From Brienomyrus brachyistius (lineage: Eukaryota; Chordata; Actinopteri; Osteoglossiformes; Mormyridae): DNA of 64,000 bases. Below the pieces are notes generated by a model, which saw only the letters and a list, made by a program, of their open reading frames with translations, was not told where the DNA came from and made no database searches. A program made the position numbers and the translations under genes. The stretch spans positions 4,181,200 to 4,245,199 of the forward strand of contig NC_064552.1 of assembly GCF_023856365.1 (NCBI RefSeq), in the 5' to 3' direction. Shown piece after piece: positions 11,500-25,096 of this stretch; the stretch's first letter is position 1, and every line of letters begins with the position of its first letter.

Positions 11500-11505
11500 T
11501 TTATT
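11500..11505 (-). other. Candidate mms19 polyadenylation signal AATAAA (minus)
   Basis: Plus-strand TTTATT reads AATAAA on the minus strand, about 500 bp beyond the mms19 stop. It lies within 100 bp of the candidate zdhhc16 signal, so the two convergent genes end almost back to back. Confidence 0.45.
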
Positions 11506-12010
11506 TATAGAAACTTATAGTGTCCACAATAGCCCTGACTTTAGTTGTGCGAGGTTTAAGGTTAGTTGGCTAACAGGGACGGACAGGTGGGGACCAGGAT
11601 TAGCACACATTTTTACGAACTGACAATAGGTGCCAGTACTAACTAATGTCAGTTTAACCCATGTGAAACATACATCCCTGCCTGTTCCATGGCGGCGGTA
11701 GGTGGTTAGTTTTTTTTGTTTCCTCCTTGTCTGGTTAGAGAGCGTAAGTGGGAATACTGTAGTCTCGTATTATGAGATTGTTGCAAACATCTCTCACTAT
11801 TCGCTGGGGAGGAGTCCATTTGAGCTAGGGCATGTTTCCGGTGTGATCTGGGTTCTAGGCCCCCACTTTCCCTCGCCTCTCAGGCCAGAAGCAGTACGAT
11901 AAAGTGTGCTACGCTGCTTATACAAGGTTGTGGCGGCAGGTTTGAGTGCAGGGCCATCTGCTGTGGACATGCTCTCATCTCCCCAGAGAGAGAGCGACGT
12001 GGGGGTGTGT

Positions 12011-15000
12011 TCACCTTCCTGGGCTCCCTAGGAGGAACCTGCAAACCAGAAAAAACTCCTCGTTACCTGGAATTTTAATCACCTTGTAAGGAATAATTAT
12101 TTTCCTCATGCTGGGACGGATATTATTTTGTTAGTTCCAAATAAAAAGCATTTAGGAGTTTTTACTAAACCACAACTTCGGGGGTTAATATAAAGTGCAG
12201 TTACAGTTTATTTGCTAATCATGCTCAAACCGTACAGATTCTAATCTGGATCTTTAGTACATGAAAATCCTTTCAAGGATCCGCTGACTTGCGCTCTTAG
12301 GCTGTGGTTTTCGCATTATCGTTTAGTGACCGTTGCTGCGTGAGCCTGTTGCCTTCCCAGCCACTTCCAAACCCATGACGCATCTCTGTTTGTTGAATTT
12401 TCCGTTTTGCTGCTGAACTGCTGCTGCTTTGGCGCCTCAAACAGCTCACATTGTATCCCATGCATTGTCTATTCATGCACAACCAAGTGCTGCTTGGAAT
12501 GAAACGGGGTTGCCATATTGTTTAAGCGTGACTCACCACTCTCCCCGCGTCGCTACCGCCTCCTTCCTCACCAGCCTCTTCTTGTCATCCAGGGGAGGGG
12601 CCAGTGCTCTCAGAACCCTATCGCGGAATGGGATGACCTATGGGGGGGGGGGGGGATGATGGATAATATAACACCCCCTTTATTTCTGAATGAGCCACAG
12701 ACTGACCCGCGACTGACAAACTGCAGCCAGGACGGCAGCAGTGTGTTAGACAGAGATTACTGACCCACTCTGAGGTCCGCGGTCAGATGGATGCCGTGGC
12801 GACCACAGCGGTACGCACCTGCCCCCCCCACCCCACCCCCAAGCGGCACTTCAGCACGCCGCTGGTCATGTGATCCCCGTTTAGCAGGAAGTGTCGGGAA
12901 CATGCTTACGTACTTCGTGTTCGGGGAAGTGGGACACGGCATTAAGGCAGCGCAGGGAAGCGATGCGTACTTTCTGAGGGGGGGGGGACACACAAATCAG
13001 TCAGACAGATGGACTGTACAAGTACTCCTGTTGTTGGGGGGGGCGCGGTGAGTACCATGGTAGGGCTGCTGGTGAGGCCAAGCAGGTGTGATACGAGTCC
13101 TTCGAGCTGGAGGCAGAGGGTCGACGCCGGTAAGGATTCCATCAGCACCGGGTGCAGGCAGGAGAGGGTGGAGAGCTGCACCGCCTGGTCCGGGCACGAC
13201 AGCGCCTCCAGCAGGAGAGGCAGCAGCTGCACAGGCACAGACAGACCCTTTGCTTTGTCGCACCTCCAGCTCGCGGCTGACAGCCAGGCGCCTGAATCCC
13301 AAGCGCCGCTAATTAAATACTGTTCTCTGCTTACTTCTGTTGTGATTTCAGGGTCTTTAATTTCTGCACCTGGTGTAATTATCTCTGAAATGTCTGTTCA
13401 AAGACATTTACAAAGTGTCTCTGGCATTCTGCTTGGTTCAAAATGTTCCCTCCCCCCACCCATCCGGGCAACTCACCGCTGGCAGCTCGGACAGCTGGAC
13501 CTGCCTCGGAAGGTTATTCACGATGTGTGAGAGCGCTTTGAGGTAGCCGGGCTTCATCTCTATGCAGGAGGGAGGGGGACAAACGAGAGAGGGAGGCAGG
13601 TGTCAAGGGCGAGGTCACTCCCCCCACAGGCCGCCGACAGAATCTCTGGACTTTGGGAATTCCTTGACAGAATGCCCGATTGTTCCATCTCCATGGAAAC
13701 CACCTTCTGAGCAAAAAAGCGTTCTGCTTATGCAGTGAACTGGGACAGTAGAAGCAAAACGATGTAAGGAAGTGTTCTGTGCGGTCAGAATAGCAATGAA
13801 GGCCGTGCAGACTGTCTACAAGGGTGCAGACTACAAAATCTCATATAATGAATTGTTACTTGTACATGAACACCTTCATACGTCACTGGAATTACACTTT
13901 CATTTAAAATATCTCAGTATGATACAGAGTGTTCTGCCCCTTCAGGACAGGGACATTCATTCTGGCTCCCAGGTTCATGAATATTCATTAGCCGAGTGGT
14001 TAGCAGGACTCCTGGTGATTAAATGTCCGCGGTGACGCTCCGAGCTGCTCCTGTGACTCGTTGTCTGGGCGCCAAACACAAAAGGAGAGCTGACCTACTT
14101 TCTGCACGTCTGGTGCTTCCGGGGACTTATGGGATGTGAGCCCGGAGACGGGTTCGAGGACAGTGCAGCCGCTGGCCTGCCTGCCTTGTGTTCAGCAGCG
14201 TGCAGCTGGGTTGCTAGTTCACACCCCGTATGCATAGCCTCCGGCCAGGAGGGGTGCTGCATCTCTCGAATTTCACACCAATAGGGACAGCAATCCTCTG
14301 CTGGCAACTCAACCACGCAGAGGCAGGTTGCCAGTTCACAGCCCAAAAATGCACCACTGATGAGGATATTTCCAGTCTGATTAACAGCCACAAAAGTTTA
14401 AACTAGTTGTGAAATTGCTTGGTGATGTCCTGGTTTTCAGCCTTAACTCCTCGATGAAGTTAAGGCTTGGCGCCTCTTCATAAGCCCCACCCCCTCCCTC
14501 CCAAGCCCCGCCCCCCTCACAGGCCCCACCCCCCTCAGTACCTTTCTCCGCAGAGTTGAACCCTTGTACCAGCTTGGCAGAGTTCTCCGTGAAGAAGCGT
14601 TGCCGGTACATGATGCGCACGTCAGCGTGGCCCGCCCGGGTCAGCACGTCCACCGGGTCACTCATCAGGACGGAAAAGCCGTCGGCCACTAGGGGGCCTA
14701 GCTCACGGTCCGTCAAGAGAGAGAACATCTGAAGCAGAACAGCGGAGCGCGCAGCTTAAACACGCTGGTGCTGCAGGTTCGTGCCCCAGAAAGCCTCAGT
14801 TAACCCACTGATGACCCGAACGCGTTACCTTATCGGTCAGCACGGAGGCCCGGGGGTGGTATCGGATCAGAAGGGCTTTGGTCACCTAAAAAACAGCGGA
14901 TCACGGTTCTGAGCAGAGTGTGGAGGCAGAGATGGGGCCCTGCTGGCGACAGAATGTGAGCTCGCAGATCAGAGCAGAGAAACGGGCTTAACGCTGAACC

Positions 15001-18000
15001 ACTCCAAAGAAAAACACCTCCAGCCGTAAGAATTTTTGACGGCAGAAAAGTTGCCGAGAGGGCAGAGGGATTATCGGACACGCTGGTGGCACCTTGGAGG
15101 TAAGAGCAGGGCTACGGGTTAAAGGTTTAGCAACCAAATTAAATACAGCAATGCTAAACAAGAACATACGCCACAAACCAGGACCAAGTTTGAGGGCTGA
15201 GGGTGGTACATAATGGCAACACGATTCTGGTAGGCGGCCCATCTCACCCAGAGCAGCAGGGTGAAGGCCTGCAGGCGGACAGAAGAGGAGGCGTGGTCCA
15301 GCTCCGAGCAGATCCTCCCCATCACTCTGTCCAGCAGCAAGTCCAGCGCCTCCCCTAGGAGCAGGAGATCCGCAGCTGAGCCTTTCAGTCGGAACCCACC
15401 CCTGTTCACCCTAAAAGCTCCAGGACCTCATAACCATTACTGGGAGGATACAGGTGCTCTAGGGAGATTAACTGCGTGGGGTCCATCACAGTCTCAAACG
15501 GGTTAAGCTACTCAGGCAACCCAAGCGCGGGTCTCCAAGACCTGATGTGACTAATTCTGTGACTTACAGGGGGGGATTCTGGGTAAACTCTCACCTGCAG
15601 GCCTCTTGTTCACCAGGCCGGCAAAGCACTTGGAAGCGGCGGTGTAGCAGAAGGGGTACGTGGAGGTACAGGAGAGCTCCTCCAGCTCCGCCATCAACCG
15701 CTCCAGCTGGGGCAGCTCCACCTGCAGGGCGCAGCATTAAATTACTTGCCTTTGTTCTGAGGATTGTCCTTTGAGACAGTGCTCCCCTACAGGATACATG
15801 CTGTCACTACATGACATGAGCAGGGTCATTAAAAAAAAAACAGACAAAAAACAAAAGGGGGTGAAGATGGAGCGGCGTGGTGGGCAGGGCTTACACTCTG
15901 CGGCACGGAGCACACGCAGGCCATGAGAAGGCATGTCAGCTGCGACAGGCTCCAGGAGTGCTGCACCTGAAAGATGGCCACTGTTAGCAGGGCCTACTGC
16001 CTTCCCAGCATGCACCTCTTCAGAAGCAAATACCAAAATACAGAAGTTCAGGAGTGTTTGAGTCTTATGTACGTGAGGCTCACGACACAGGGACCTGCAT
16101 CTGTATTTCTGTACAAATGTCTCCACCAGTTCTCATTTGCAGGACTTCAGTTTTTGTGATTTTTAAGAACAACTCCTGGAAATAGATGCTTTAAAACACC
16201 TTTCCTTCACCCTCTCCAGCTTCATGTGATTTCTGGCACGATAAATGTGTCATATTCTTAATTTTTTGATTTTCTTGCAGCGGCTTTTGAAACTAAAGCA
16301 GCTTGAGATGCAGTGAGACGTCCCCCTGCTGGGCAGACATGGAACCGCGCGTCTGTTTGACCATGCGTGTCTGTCGTCAGGCTCACTCTCAGCAGCTGCA
16401 GTCCGGAGGGAAGCCCGTCTTCCAGCAGGAAACTCACGTCCCCGTCCAGGAAGAGGGACACCACCCGCGCTGCGGTGACGGCGGACAGCCTGCCCGCAGA
16501 AATGCAGCCGTTACCACCACAGAGACGCACTTTGCCCCCCAGAGGACGCTCACCATATGTGCAGTGGACTCACTGTGGCTGTAGCCGGGCACAGGCCATA
16601 CCCATCACTGGCACCAAGGCCTGCAACACTGGCTCCTCAGCCAGGGGGCTTTCCCGGGGCGGGGATACCCCACCTGGACACACAGAGACGGTTCCTGAAA
16701 CTCCCTTTAAAATCGACCCAATGGCAACCCAATGGCAGCCCAGTGCCCCCCCCCCCCACCTCCGTACTTACGCCACAGGCCAGCCTGCAACGCCAAGCCT
16801 AGAAGGCGCGGGATGATGATGTCATGGAAGAATCTCCCAGTGTCCTCCACGTCTGGGGCCTGCTGCACTATCCGCTGCAGACTGCGGCACGCTGCCAGTG
16901 CATCATCCGCCGCGAACGACCCTGTTCCTGGTAGGGGAGGGGAATCGCTGTGACCCAGAATCCACCCCAGGAGGTACAGAGCAGAAGCCTGCCCCATCAC
17001 AGGGACCGTCTGTTGTACCCTTGAATGCAAACCCATCTTCCCACCCAAATTTATTACCTGTGTGAGAAGACGCCAGGACCTCGAGCAGCACGGGGGCGCT
17101 CTCCCGTATCACGCCGGGCTGATTCGACACGGCGGCCAGCGCGGTCATGCACCGCTCCCGCAAAGCTTTCGGGGAGGGCCCATCATCCTGGGCCATGGGC
17201 TCTGTGGGGGTCATGCGCAGCACCTCCTCAGTGACTCCACGTCCCCCCCCCCACCAATTCATCCATAACCTCAACCAGCCTGCAACTTCGCTCACATTTC
17301 ACAATATTCTACTTAGCCTTAACCAAAGAGGGGTCGCAATAATCTCACCCCCTGCTGCGTATCCTGCCTATATTTGACTAAGAGGAGTTTTATGGTGACG
17401 CCTCTCATCTCCTGGCTTTTCCCAGCATGACATCGACGCTGTGAAGTGTCCCGTAACACAGCCGTGTCAGCGAGCCTGTGATGCCCGTCGTACACAGCAG
17501 GAGCAGCGTGTGGGTCCCAGCAGTCACACACGACCTCCCCCCTCCCCCCCATCCCAGGCACCTGTGAAGATCTCTCCTTTGAGCCGAGGGACCATGATGG
17601 CGGCGAAGGTGCTGGTGTGCAGGAAGGACAGAGCGCGGGAACATTCCAGAACAGCCATGCTGGGGACAGGGACATCGAAATCACAACGGGGATGGGCGGC
17701 CCGACGGGACTGGTGTGACGCGTGTCAGGTCGCCATGGAGACACTGAGGCGTGGCCTGCTCACCTGACCTGGGGCTCCCCGTCCTCCAACACCAGTCGAG
17801 TCAGGTGACTGACGGCCAGCTCCACATCCGAAGCCAACAAAAGGCCTGCGGCGAGCAAAGAGGGGTGTCAGCCTCCCTGACGATGATGATCATCACCACT
17901 GATGCTACAGCCCGAGTACAAAACAAAGGGCTGACAACAGTGGGTTTTAATTTCAGTGTCGCCGAGTCCCAGCTTGAGGTCACACGTCCTCTGAAGCAGG

Positions 18001-21000
18001 AGAATCATCAGCTTACACATGCGTGACCTTCACAGAAACTGCTGACCATGCATCAATGAACCATTGGGTGGCGCACTGATATTCCTTTACGATATTCAGC
18101 ATCGAGTGGGTAACTGTGACATGGGGGGGGGGGGGGGTTGTGCTATACTTTTTGGCAGGTTTAAATTTAACCAGCAGCAGGGTATTTTGTAACAAGGATG
18201 AGGGCTTGAGACCCAGTGATGACCCTGAAGGATGTTGACGACAGATCAAGACGGGAAGTAGTGCTGTGGTGGAGAAGTGGGCGGAGCCAGGAGGGGGCAG
18301 AGCCAGGAGGGGGCGGAGCCAGTAGGGGGCAGAGCCAGGAGGGGGCGGAGCCAGGACCACCTACCTGGCTGTTGGCACAATGAGGCGAGGACACGGCAGG
18401 CCGCGACCTGCAGTCCCGAGTTGGACTCCGAAAGGGCAGAGAAGACGACGTTACAGAGGGATTCGCGGAATGCACTGAACACATTCTCATCTGCTGGGGA
18501 GGAGACCGAGTGTCAGTACTATGCTCATAAGCAGCCAATCAGCTGCTCTCACTGGACATGCTGAACACCACCACCATAATTCAAAATAAGCACCTTTCTG
18601 ACAGCAGAAAACATACGGCCAGAAGCACATGGACACCCCTATCATTACTAGTATTTGCCTAATTAAGCCACACCCACTGCTGACAGGTGAATAATAAAAC
18701 ACACAGTCACATGACCTCCCACAGCAAACAGCAGCAAGGATGGCTGGTCGTACAGGAGACCTTAGAGACTTTCCACTTGGCGTCATCGTAGGAGGCCATC
18801 ATGGGGCACCTCATCTTTCCAACAAGTCAGATCTCCTCATTTCTATCCTGCTAAAGTGATGTGAAGGTCAAAATGTCTGGCGGCAGGTTCAGCTACGCAG
18901 TGATTGGCCACACAAGTTCCCAAGAAGGGACCTGATCACCCAGTAACACCCAACGTGAATGGCAGCAAACCCCACCAGCAATGTCCCAATATCTAATGGA
19001 AAGCCTTCCCAGAAGAGAAGAGGCTATTACAGCAACAGTGGGCTGATCAACGTCATATTAGTTCCCTTAAGCTGGCGTCCGTGTACTTTTGGCCATATAC
19101 TGTATCTAATGCGGAACTAGTGAAGGTTTGGGAGCACGTTACCAGGAAGCCTTACCTCCCTCTAAGGGGACACTACTCTGTATCGGCTGCACGAATCCCT
19201 GAAGGACCTCCAGCAGGGTGCGCCGGTGAGCACACTAAAGGGGACAGCATATTAGACTTTGAGGCTCAACTGAAAAAGACAAACATACATGTGGAAAAAA
19301 AAATAAAGCCAGGCTTGCCTGTGTTTCGCTGATGTACTGCTCCATCAGTTTTGGCAAGACCGCACTCGTAATTCTGTGGCTTGCCCTGTAGGAGGCGCTA
19401 GCGGCCGCCTGCAACAGCTTGGCACTGGGCCACACAAGCTTGAGGTCGGGCTCACAGAGGTGATGCTGACAGTCTGCGGAGATGAGCACAGGTGAGCATT
19501 TCTGCCAGTGCGACACTCGCGGATGTTGGCATTTTAGTACCTTGGACAACGAGATCCAGGAAAACATGCAGAACGTCGTCACCCTGCGAGTCAAGGACGG
19601 AGCGGGACAGGCAGGCCGAGAGGGCACTCAGGGCAGAAAGGCCTGCAGCCTCGATCTTCTCGCTGGCCGTCTGGAAGACCTGTGGGGGGGGGGGCAAGGC
19701 AGGCCAGGGTGGGGCAGGAATCTTTAGGACGGTTTTTCCACTACATCATCTGCTACCTGACACGTATCTAAGGTTACCCAATTACATATTGTTTCCTGCA
19801 ACAAATGACCATGAGCATTTTGTTCAAAGGTACAACCGGTATGCCCCCCCCCCGCCCAGGAATTGAACTGTTTAATTGAACACGTTCAAATTAAAAATGA
19901 ACATCCATAGTCATCAGAACAGCATGACTGCCTTATGGTGGTAAAGGAGGCGCGTTTGTTACCCACTTCAAGTGCTGAGATGGCAACTGATACAGCGCCG
20001 AGGGGCAGGTTACTTAACCCAAGGGGGGCTTTAACCTGTAACCCGGCCCAGTAAGTAACGAGACGGCAGTGGACCAGGTTGTCCGCGGAGGCCCACCTCT
20101 CTGCGCAGCGAGGCCCAGAGGCCCGACAGGAACGCCTTCAGCTCCCTGTAGGAGTACACGGAAACGCAGGCCTCCTGCCAACAGGGGGAGCCATACACAG
20201 CAGTCACATGTGATGCATGAGTGCAGCAGTGTGGACAGAACAAGGAAAAATAGGAACAAGTTATATTGCATCACTATGGGATCTGAGTTAATCGTGGTTG
20301 TGAGTCCGCTTGCACCAGCGTTGAAAGCAATTAAAAAACTAAACAAAAACTAAAAAAATATTATTAAAATTTATGCTAATATATGAGACAGGCCTTCACT
20401 TTCTAGAATTGGTAAGGGTGCAGGTTTGGCAGATGGTCCGAAGCGTTTTATTATTTGAATAGTTTAATACTTTAATAGTTTAACATGGGCGACTCAAATC
20501 CACAGCTGACTCTGTTCTTGTAGTGACAGGACTAATTACTGAATTAAGAAAGTGACAATAAAGACGAACAATAAGTAAGGGAAAATTAGACAGACCATTA
20601 AATATTAACATTAATACACGGAATCGTGACACTCCACTTCCGTAGCAGATGTTGGAACCTGTTTGGACATTAGTAAACCGACATGGCTACGTGGGACATT
20701 TGAGAAGTGGAGCGAACATGGATTCGAGCCGGAGGCGTCGGATCTGAGCAGCGGCCTGACGTGGAGGGGCGGGGCCCATCCCTCACCAGCGTCTGCAGGC
20801 AGTCCAACTTGGCTTTCTGGACGTCTGAGTCCAGCTTCTCGATGATCAGCGGCAGCAGGAACTGGGGTGGGGGGGGGAGAGATGGGCCGTGGGTGATGTG
20901 CCTGTAGGGGCTGCCGATACCCCCACCACAAACACCATCGGGTCTTCGCTCCCCTCCTTACCTCCGCAAAGCGGGCCGTCCCAGATAGCACCCCTCTCAG

Positions 21001-24000
21001 AGCCACAATCAGATCTTCCTGCGTGATCCCATGAGGGTTGTTAGGGGGCTACAGAGGAACAAGACAAGGAATTCAGACCCTGAGCATCACAGGATGCTAC
21101 TAAATATGAATAGATGATAAAATCGGCAGGCCTGGCTTTCAGGGATAGTTACTTACAGGCGTGAAGTCTAACGGGAAGTAGCCGGATGTCACTTCAAACA
21201 GCTCCTCCGTGAATTTACCTGTGATACAAGCAGAACAGCGTCATTTCCAGCGGATGGAGACGGGGGCGAGACCATCACTCACGCCCAGCAAGCGAGTCCG
21301 CCCTCAGGCACGGCCCTCACCCAGCTCATAGCCTCTGAGGAGAATATTCCGGGCGATCTGGAAGGCTAGCAGGAGATTCCGGGGGTCGCGTTCGCTATCC
21401 ATCGCCTGCACAAACCCGAAGACGAAGTCTGCGCCCAGCCCCTTCAGCTCTGGCGGGAAGGGGGGAGGTGGTTGGTGCATGTGAATATGACCGGAAGACT
21501 TAGGCCTGTCCCTCACACATTCAGAAAAGCGAACATGTCTAACACTCTGCCAGCAGACATCTTACCCTCCTCCTTATACTCCATCAGGTTGATGAGAATG
21601 CTGTAGACACATGATCTCTCCACCAACATTAAAGACTTGCAGTGGGGGAGGTAGGGAGGGGCAAAAATGAGTCAGAAGAGAGAGAGCAGTCATTCATCTG
21701 GGCGCATCCGTGGTGCAGAATCACAGTCAATATCCCTCAGGCCTAGCAGATCTGTCCGAGAGCCCATCCATCTGTGTGCCTGAAGTTAAACTACCTCCTA
21801 AATGAAAAAGTGCACTCGGATCCAATTATTCTAAAGGATAATCAGTGTAGGATTAATAACCAGTTATATTACTGTTAATTTAATACAGAACACAGCATAA
21901 GTCTTTTAAGCTCGAGAAGCCCACGTCGGTGAAAATTCAACGTACAGTAGATACAGGGCTTATTCAACAATCATGACATCCAGCTTAAGTTAACCCAGCT
22001 AACTGAGAAATCCTGCTTCTTGGAACATCTCCCTGATCACCTTCGCTGACCTCGACTTACCTGCACGTGAATATCTCGGAAGAGAGACCTCAGGACTGAA
22101 ACAGCCAATCCGGGAGGCCACAATGGAGTCTTGGTCTGACAGACAGATACAAGATGGGATATACAGCATAAGGAACAACACGCTCCCTCACTGGACCTAT
22201 CGTGTTTGTAAATCTACAGCATGTACAGCTCTGACGACGAGGCTGGTCTGAGCGTGGCCCCCACTGCAGGCTTGAGAGAAAAGGGAGAATTCTGGCGCAG
22301 GAAATCAAAGAGAGGAGCCACCGCGATGCAGGGCTGCAGCGACGCTAATATGCTACGAGCGGGTGACGCATGGTTTGTCTAAAACCATAAGAGACTTGGG
22401 TGTCTGGGCTTGAGAGTTTCCGTGGTTACAGAGAAAGAACATCAGCGCCGGAAGAGAAAATCCACACATGAAAAAAAAGATGGCAGATGTGTGAAACTTA
22501 TCGGCTGAGGATCGTCTGAATGGGTCGATGGTATTTGGAAAATAATAATTAGAAAATCACTTTCTCACACACACAAACACACACACACAAAACCTCTGAG
22601 TACCTAAATCAAACACGGCAATATCTTTTTGCATTAAAATACCTCCCAGACATATGAAGTTTCAGATATAAAAAGCAAACGAAAAACTCACCAAGGCCTT
22701 GATCCCCTGCAAAACATGGGGCAGGATGACATAGTGGTCCTTCAGTCTGTTTTCATAAAAAGCCACAAGGACCTCGACTGCAACAAAAAAGGAAAGAAAA
22801 AAACACAACAGTGAAAAGCAGGTGGTGAAACCGACAGCCAATCGCATTTCTGACAGCTCCAAACACAGTAAGGCATGACGATTAAGAGCCACTGCTAACT
22901 CTGAACCATAACAGCTTTCCGAATAAAAACAGTGGCACGAGGACAATCAGAACTCCAAACAAGTGACTGTAGCCATGGTAACAGAGTTAAGGACTGTAAT
23001 TTCTCTGTTCAGCTGACACAGAGATGTGTATTCACGGCCTCTCTTTGTGTCATTATTAGATTTATTGTCGTGTGTATTTTCGTCTTGACATTGTGTATAA
23101 ATTGTATACTCATGCCATCACCAAAACAAAATTCCTTGTCCTTTTTGCACACGGTGAATAAAAGGATTCCGATTGTAATCCTACAGTAAGGTTTAGGGAG
23201 CTGGATAACATTCAATCAGACAAAAACCTGTGATGGTTTAACGCACGACACACGTCTCCCCTGAAAGTCTGACAGAACACAAGGACAATGTCCAAGGGCC
23301 GCTAATTAATGTTCCAACAGCCCACACAGCACAATCACATAAACACTGTTTACATATGTAAATACCAACTTATTCATTTGACTCTCTGCTCCACCATCTG
23401 TCACTCTACTGTCAACTGCACACGGTTTATGTACTTTCTTACCTCTCTTGTCTCATAATACCAGAGACAGGCAATCAAGCCTATCGCATTATACCGGGTA
23501 TAACTGCGTATGTGGCACATAAAGCCTGAATGGACGTGATTAACAGCAGCCGCTGATGCGCTGTGCTGGGTCAGAGGGAGGCCTCACCTTCCTTTTCGGA
23601 GAGGCCGCTGTCACACTCGCGGAGCACCTCAGACAGCAGCTGAACGCCACGTGCCCGAGTCTGCGGCTGGGAGCTCGTCAGGCTCAGACTGCGCGGAGAA
23701 ACACGGGACACTGAACAGCCAGTCCTGGGGGGCGGCCATTACGTTTCTAACACACGCAGCTTGGGGGTCCCTAAGGCCGCCGTACCGCAGCTCCGAAAGC
23801 TGCATCTGTGGCGAGTGGCCATTTTGTTTCAAAACAGTTACACGTGAGCATTCGGCAGCCAGATGGTGGACCCTGCAAACACTGCGCCCCTTTTAGAAAA
23901 CAAGCACGGTCTGGCACTCTGAAGTTAACCAGCAAAGTCTCAACTTGACACTCTCAGGAACAGACATTCCACATCCTGCAAAAACTGTAAACCTATAAAT

Positions 24001-25096
24001 CATGGGAACTCTGGTAAAATGGCAGACACAGCAACTGGCTTATATTAACTTACATTACTCAATCATGACATAATTACATAATACACGAAAACATCAGCAT
24101 AGAAATGCATTCAAAAAGTATACATTTTATATATAAAAAATAATACTTTACCCCAAAGCTTCAACCAGTTCTAATATTTTAAACTGTCCAGTCTTCACGC
24201 CTTGCAAAGAAAATAAAGGGTTTAATACATTGTCATTGGGGAACTAGAGGCCCATTTAAATAGAGGGCAGCATACAACACGTAACTCTTGATAATCAGAA
24301 TTATGCAGGTAATGTGGCCTACCACAATAGTCAACATCAGATTTTCATAATCAAAATCTCCAAAGGTCAGGCTCTGAAAGGAGCCACAATGTTCCTTTCC
24401 AAATGGGAAATGTAAATCTTGTGTGACACTATACAGCAGATAACACTGTGGGGGTGGTTACGTGTATCTGATGACATATTTGGGGACCCTCTGTAAAGCT
24501 TGGTGCATCTAACCTATGTCAGACAGCATTACGAACATTGCGACATTTAGGGCACTGCCTCGGGCTCATTCTTGCCAACTGAAAGTGTCAGACATGTTTT
24601 ATTTTTATTATTATAATGACGTCGCCCGAAACAAACTCCATCCCCACAGTTAATATTATTAATTTCAACAGGTCTGGTCCCGAAAACCCTCCCAGACAAT
24701 ACAGTGAACTCTGGATGCCAAATGGTGCCTCGGTGCAGTTTGTGAACAGCTGTAACATTATTTTCAGGCTGTAAACATTACGGAAGAATGTAATAATTTA
24801 GAGGCTCGTTTCTGCGAGTTAACTTAAATAAATCAGACATTTAACACGACTGGCTTTGTGTTGCTGCTATGCAAAGAGCGAAAAACCAGAGAAGCTGGGA
24901 GGCATAAGACACAGCTCCGAGGGGCATCGTGTTCGCCCCCAGGTCCTTCAGCACGCCGGTGCCCCTTAAGTGCACGCTTTCGACACCGATCAAAATCCCG
25001 CTCGCTACCTCTTGCCGCGGCCGCGGCCTTGCTGTCCTGTTGTCCTGAGACGAACTCCTCCACCAAGCCCAGCAGTACCTCACCATCAGTAGCCAT
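12011..25096 (-). CDS. mms19: MMS19, cytosolic iron-sulfur assembly targeting factor
   Basis: MMS19 is a HEAT-repeat scaffold of the CIA targeting complex (with CIAO1 and CIAO2B). It delivers Fe-S clusters to DNA repair and replication enzymes such as XPD. I read 31 coding exons: 25096-25009, 24200-24152, 23688-23588, 22777-22692, 22135-22061, 21635-21566, 21449-21321, 21218-21157, 21048-20962, 20861-20787, 20174-20097, 19679-19541, 19473-19319, 19234-19156, 18493-18365, 17845-17764, 17659-17562, 17201-17058, 16921-16772, 16673-16574, 16489-16387, 15966-15895, 15721-15595, 15354-15248, 14885-14829, 14728-14542, 13559-13477, 13226-13056, 12973-12914, 12637-12537, 12038-12011. All phases agree and the total is 3072 nt, 1023 aa, against about 1030 in human. 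Landmarks are FYENRLKDHYVILPHVLQG near residue 90, LCEPDLKLVWPSAKLLQAAA near 353, EALSCPDQAVQLSTLSCL near 910, and the C terminus RGEWFLLGSPGR. Exon 13 appears to use a GC donor. The last coding exon is only 28 nt. Confidence 0.96.
18122..18137 (+). repeat. Poly(G) run in mms19 intron 15
   Basis: About 16 consecutive G on the plus strand (C on the mms19 sense strand) in the same intron as the 16-bp minisatellite. Confidence 0.8.
18279..18358 (+). repeat. 16-bp minisatellite, five copies, mms19 intron 15
   Basis: Five contiguous units of GGGCGGAGCCAGGAGG (alternating with GGGCAGAGCC...) fit exactly between 18279 and 18358 with few substitutions. The array lies just upstream of the exon 15 donor region on the plus map. 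The unit contains a GC-box-like GGGCGG. Confidence 0.9.
18606..19107 (+). mobile_element. Decayed Tc1-like DNA transposon in mms19 intron 14
   Basis: The ends are inverted repeats. The left end reads TACGGCCAGAAGCACATGG; the reverse complement of the right end reads TATGGCCAAAAGTACACGG. Inside, from about 18739, an open stretch reads MAGRTGDLRDFPLGVIVGG. This resembles the N-terminal helix-turn-helix of Tc1/mariner-type transposases, followed by frame loss. At about 500 bp it is far too short for an autonomous Tc1 copy (about 1.6 kb), so it is an internally deleted relic. The superfamily call is inferred from the short peptide and is not certain. Confidence 0.65.

Noticed and set aside
12757..12830. 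Alternative mms19 exon after exon 28 using an acceptor near 12826
   Set aside because: It runs into a stop in the required phase. The exon at 12973-12914 reads KVRIASLRCLNAVSHFPEHE, fits the family and joins both neighbours in phase.
13009..13530. 173-codon plus-strand frame
   Set aside because: Antisense shadow of mms19 exons 27-28, whose minus-strand coding is clear.
17764..17769. mms19 exon 16 ending at CCCCAG|GTCAGG
   Set aside because: That donor breaks the frame into exon 17; the donor five bases later (AG|GTGAGC) restores it.
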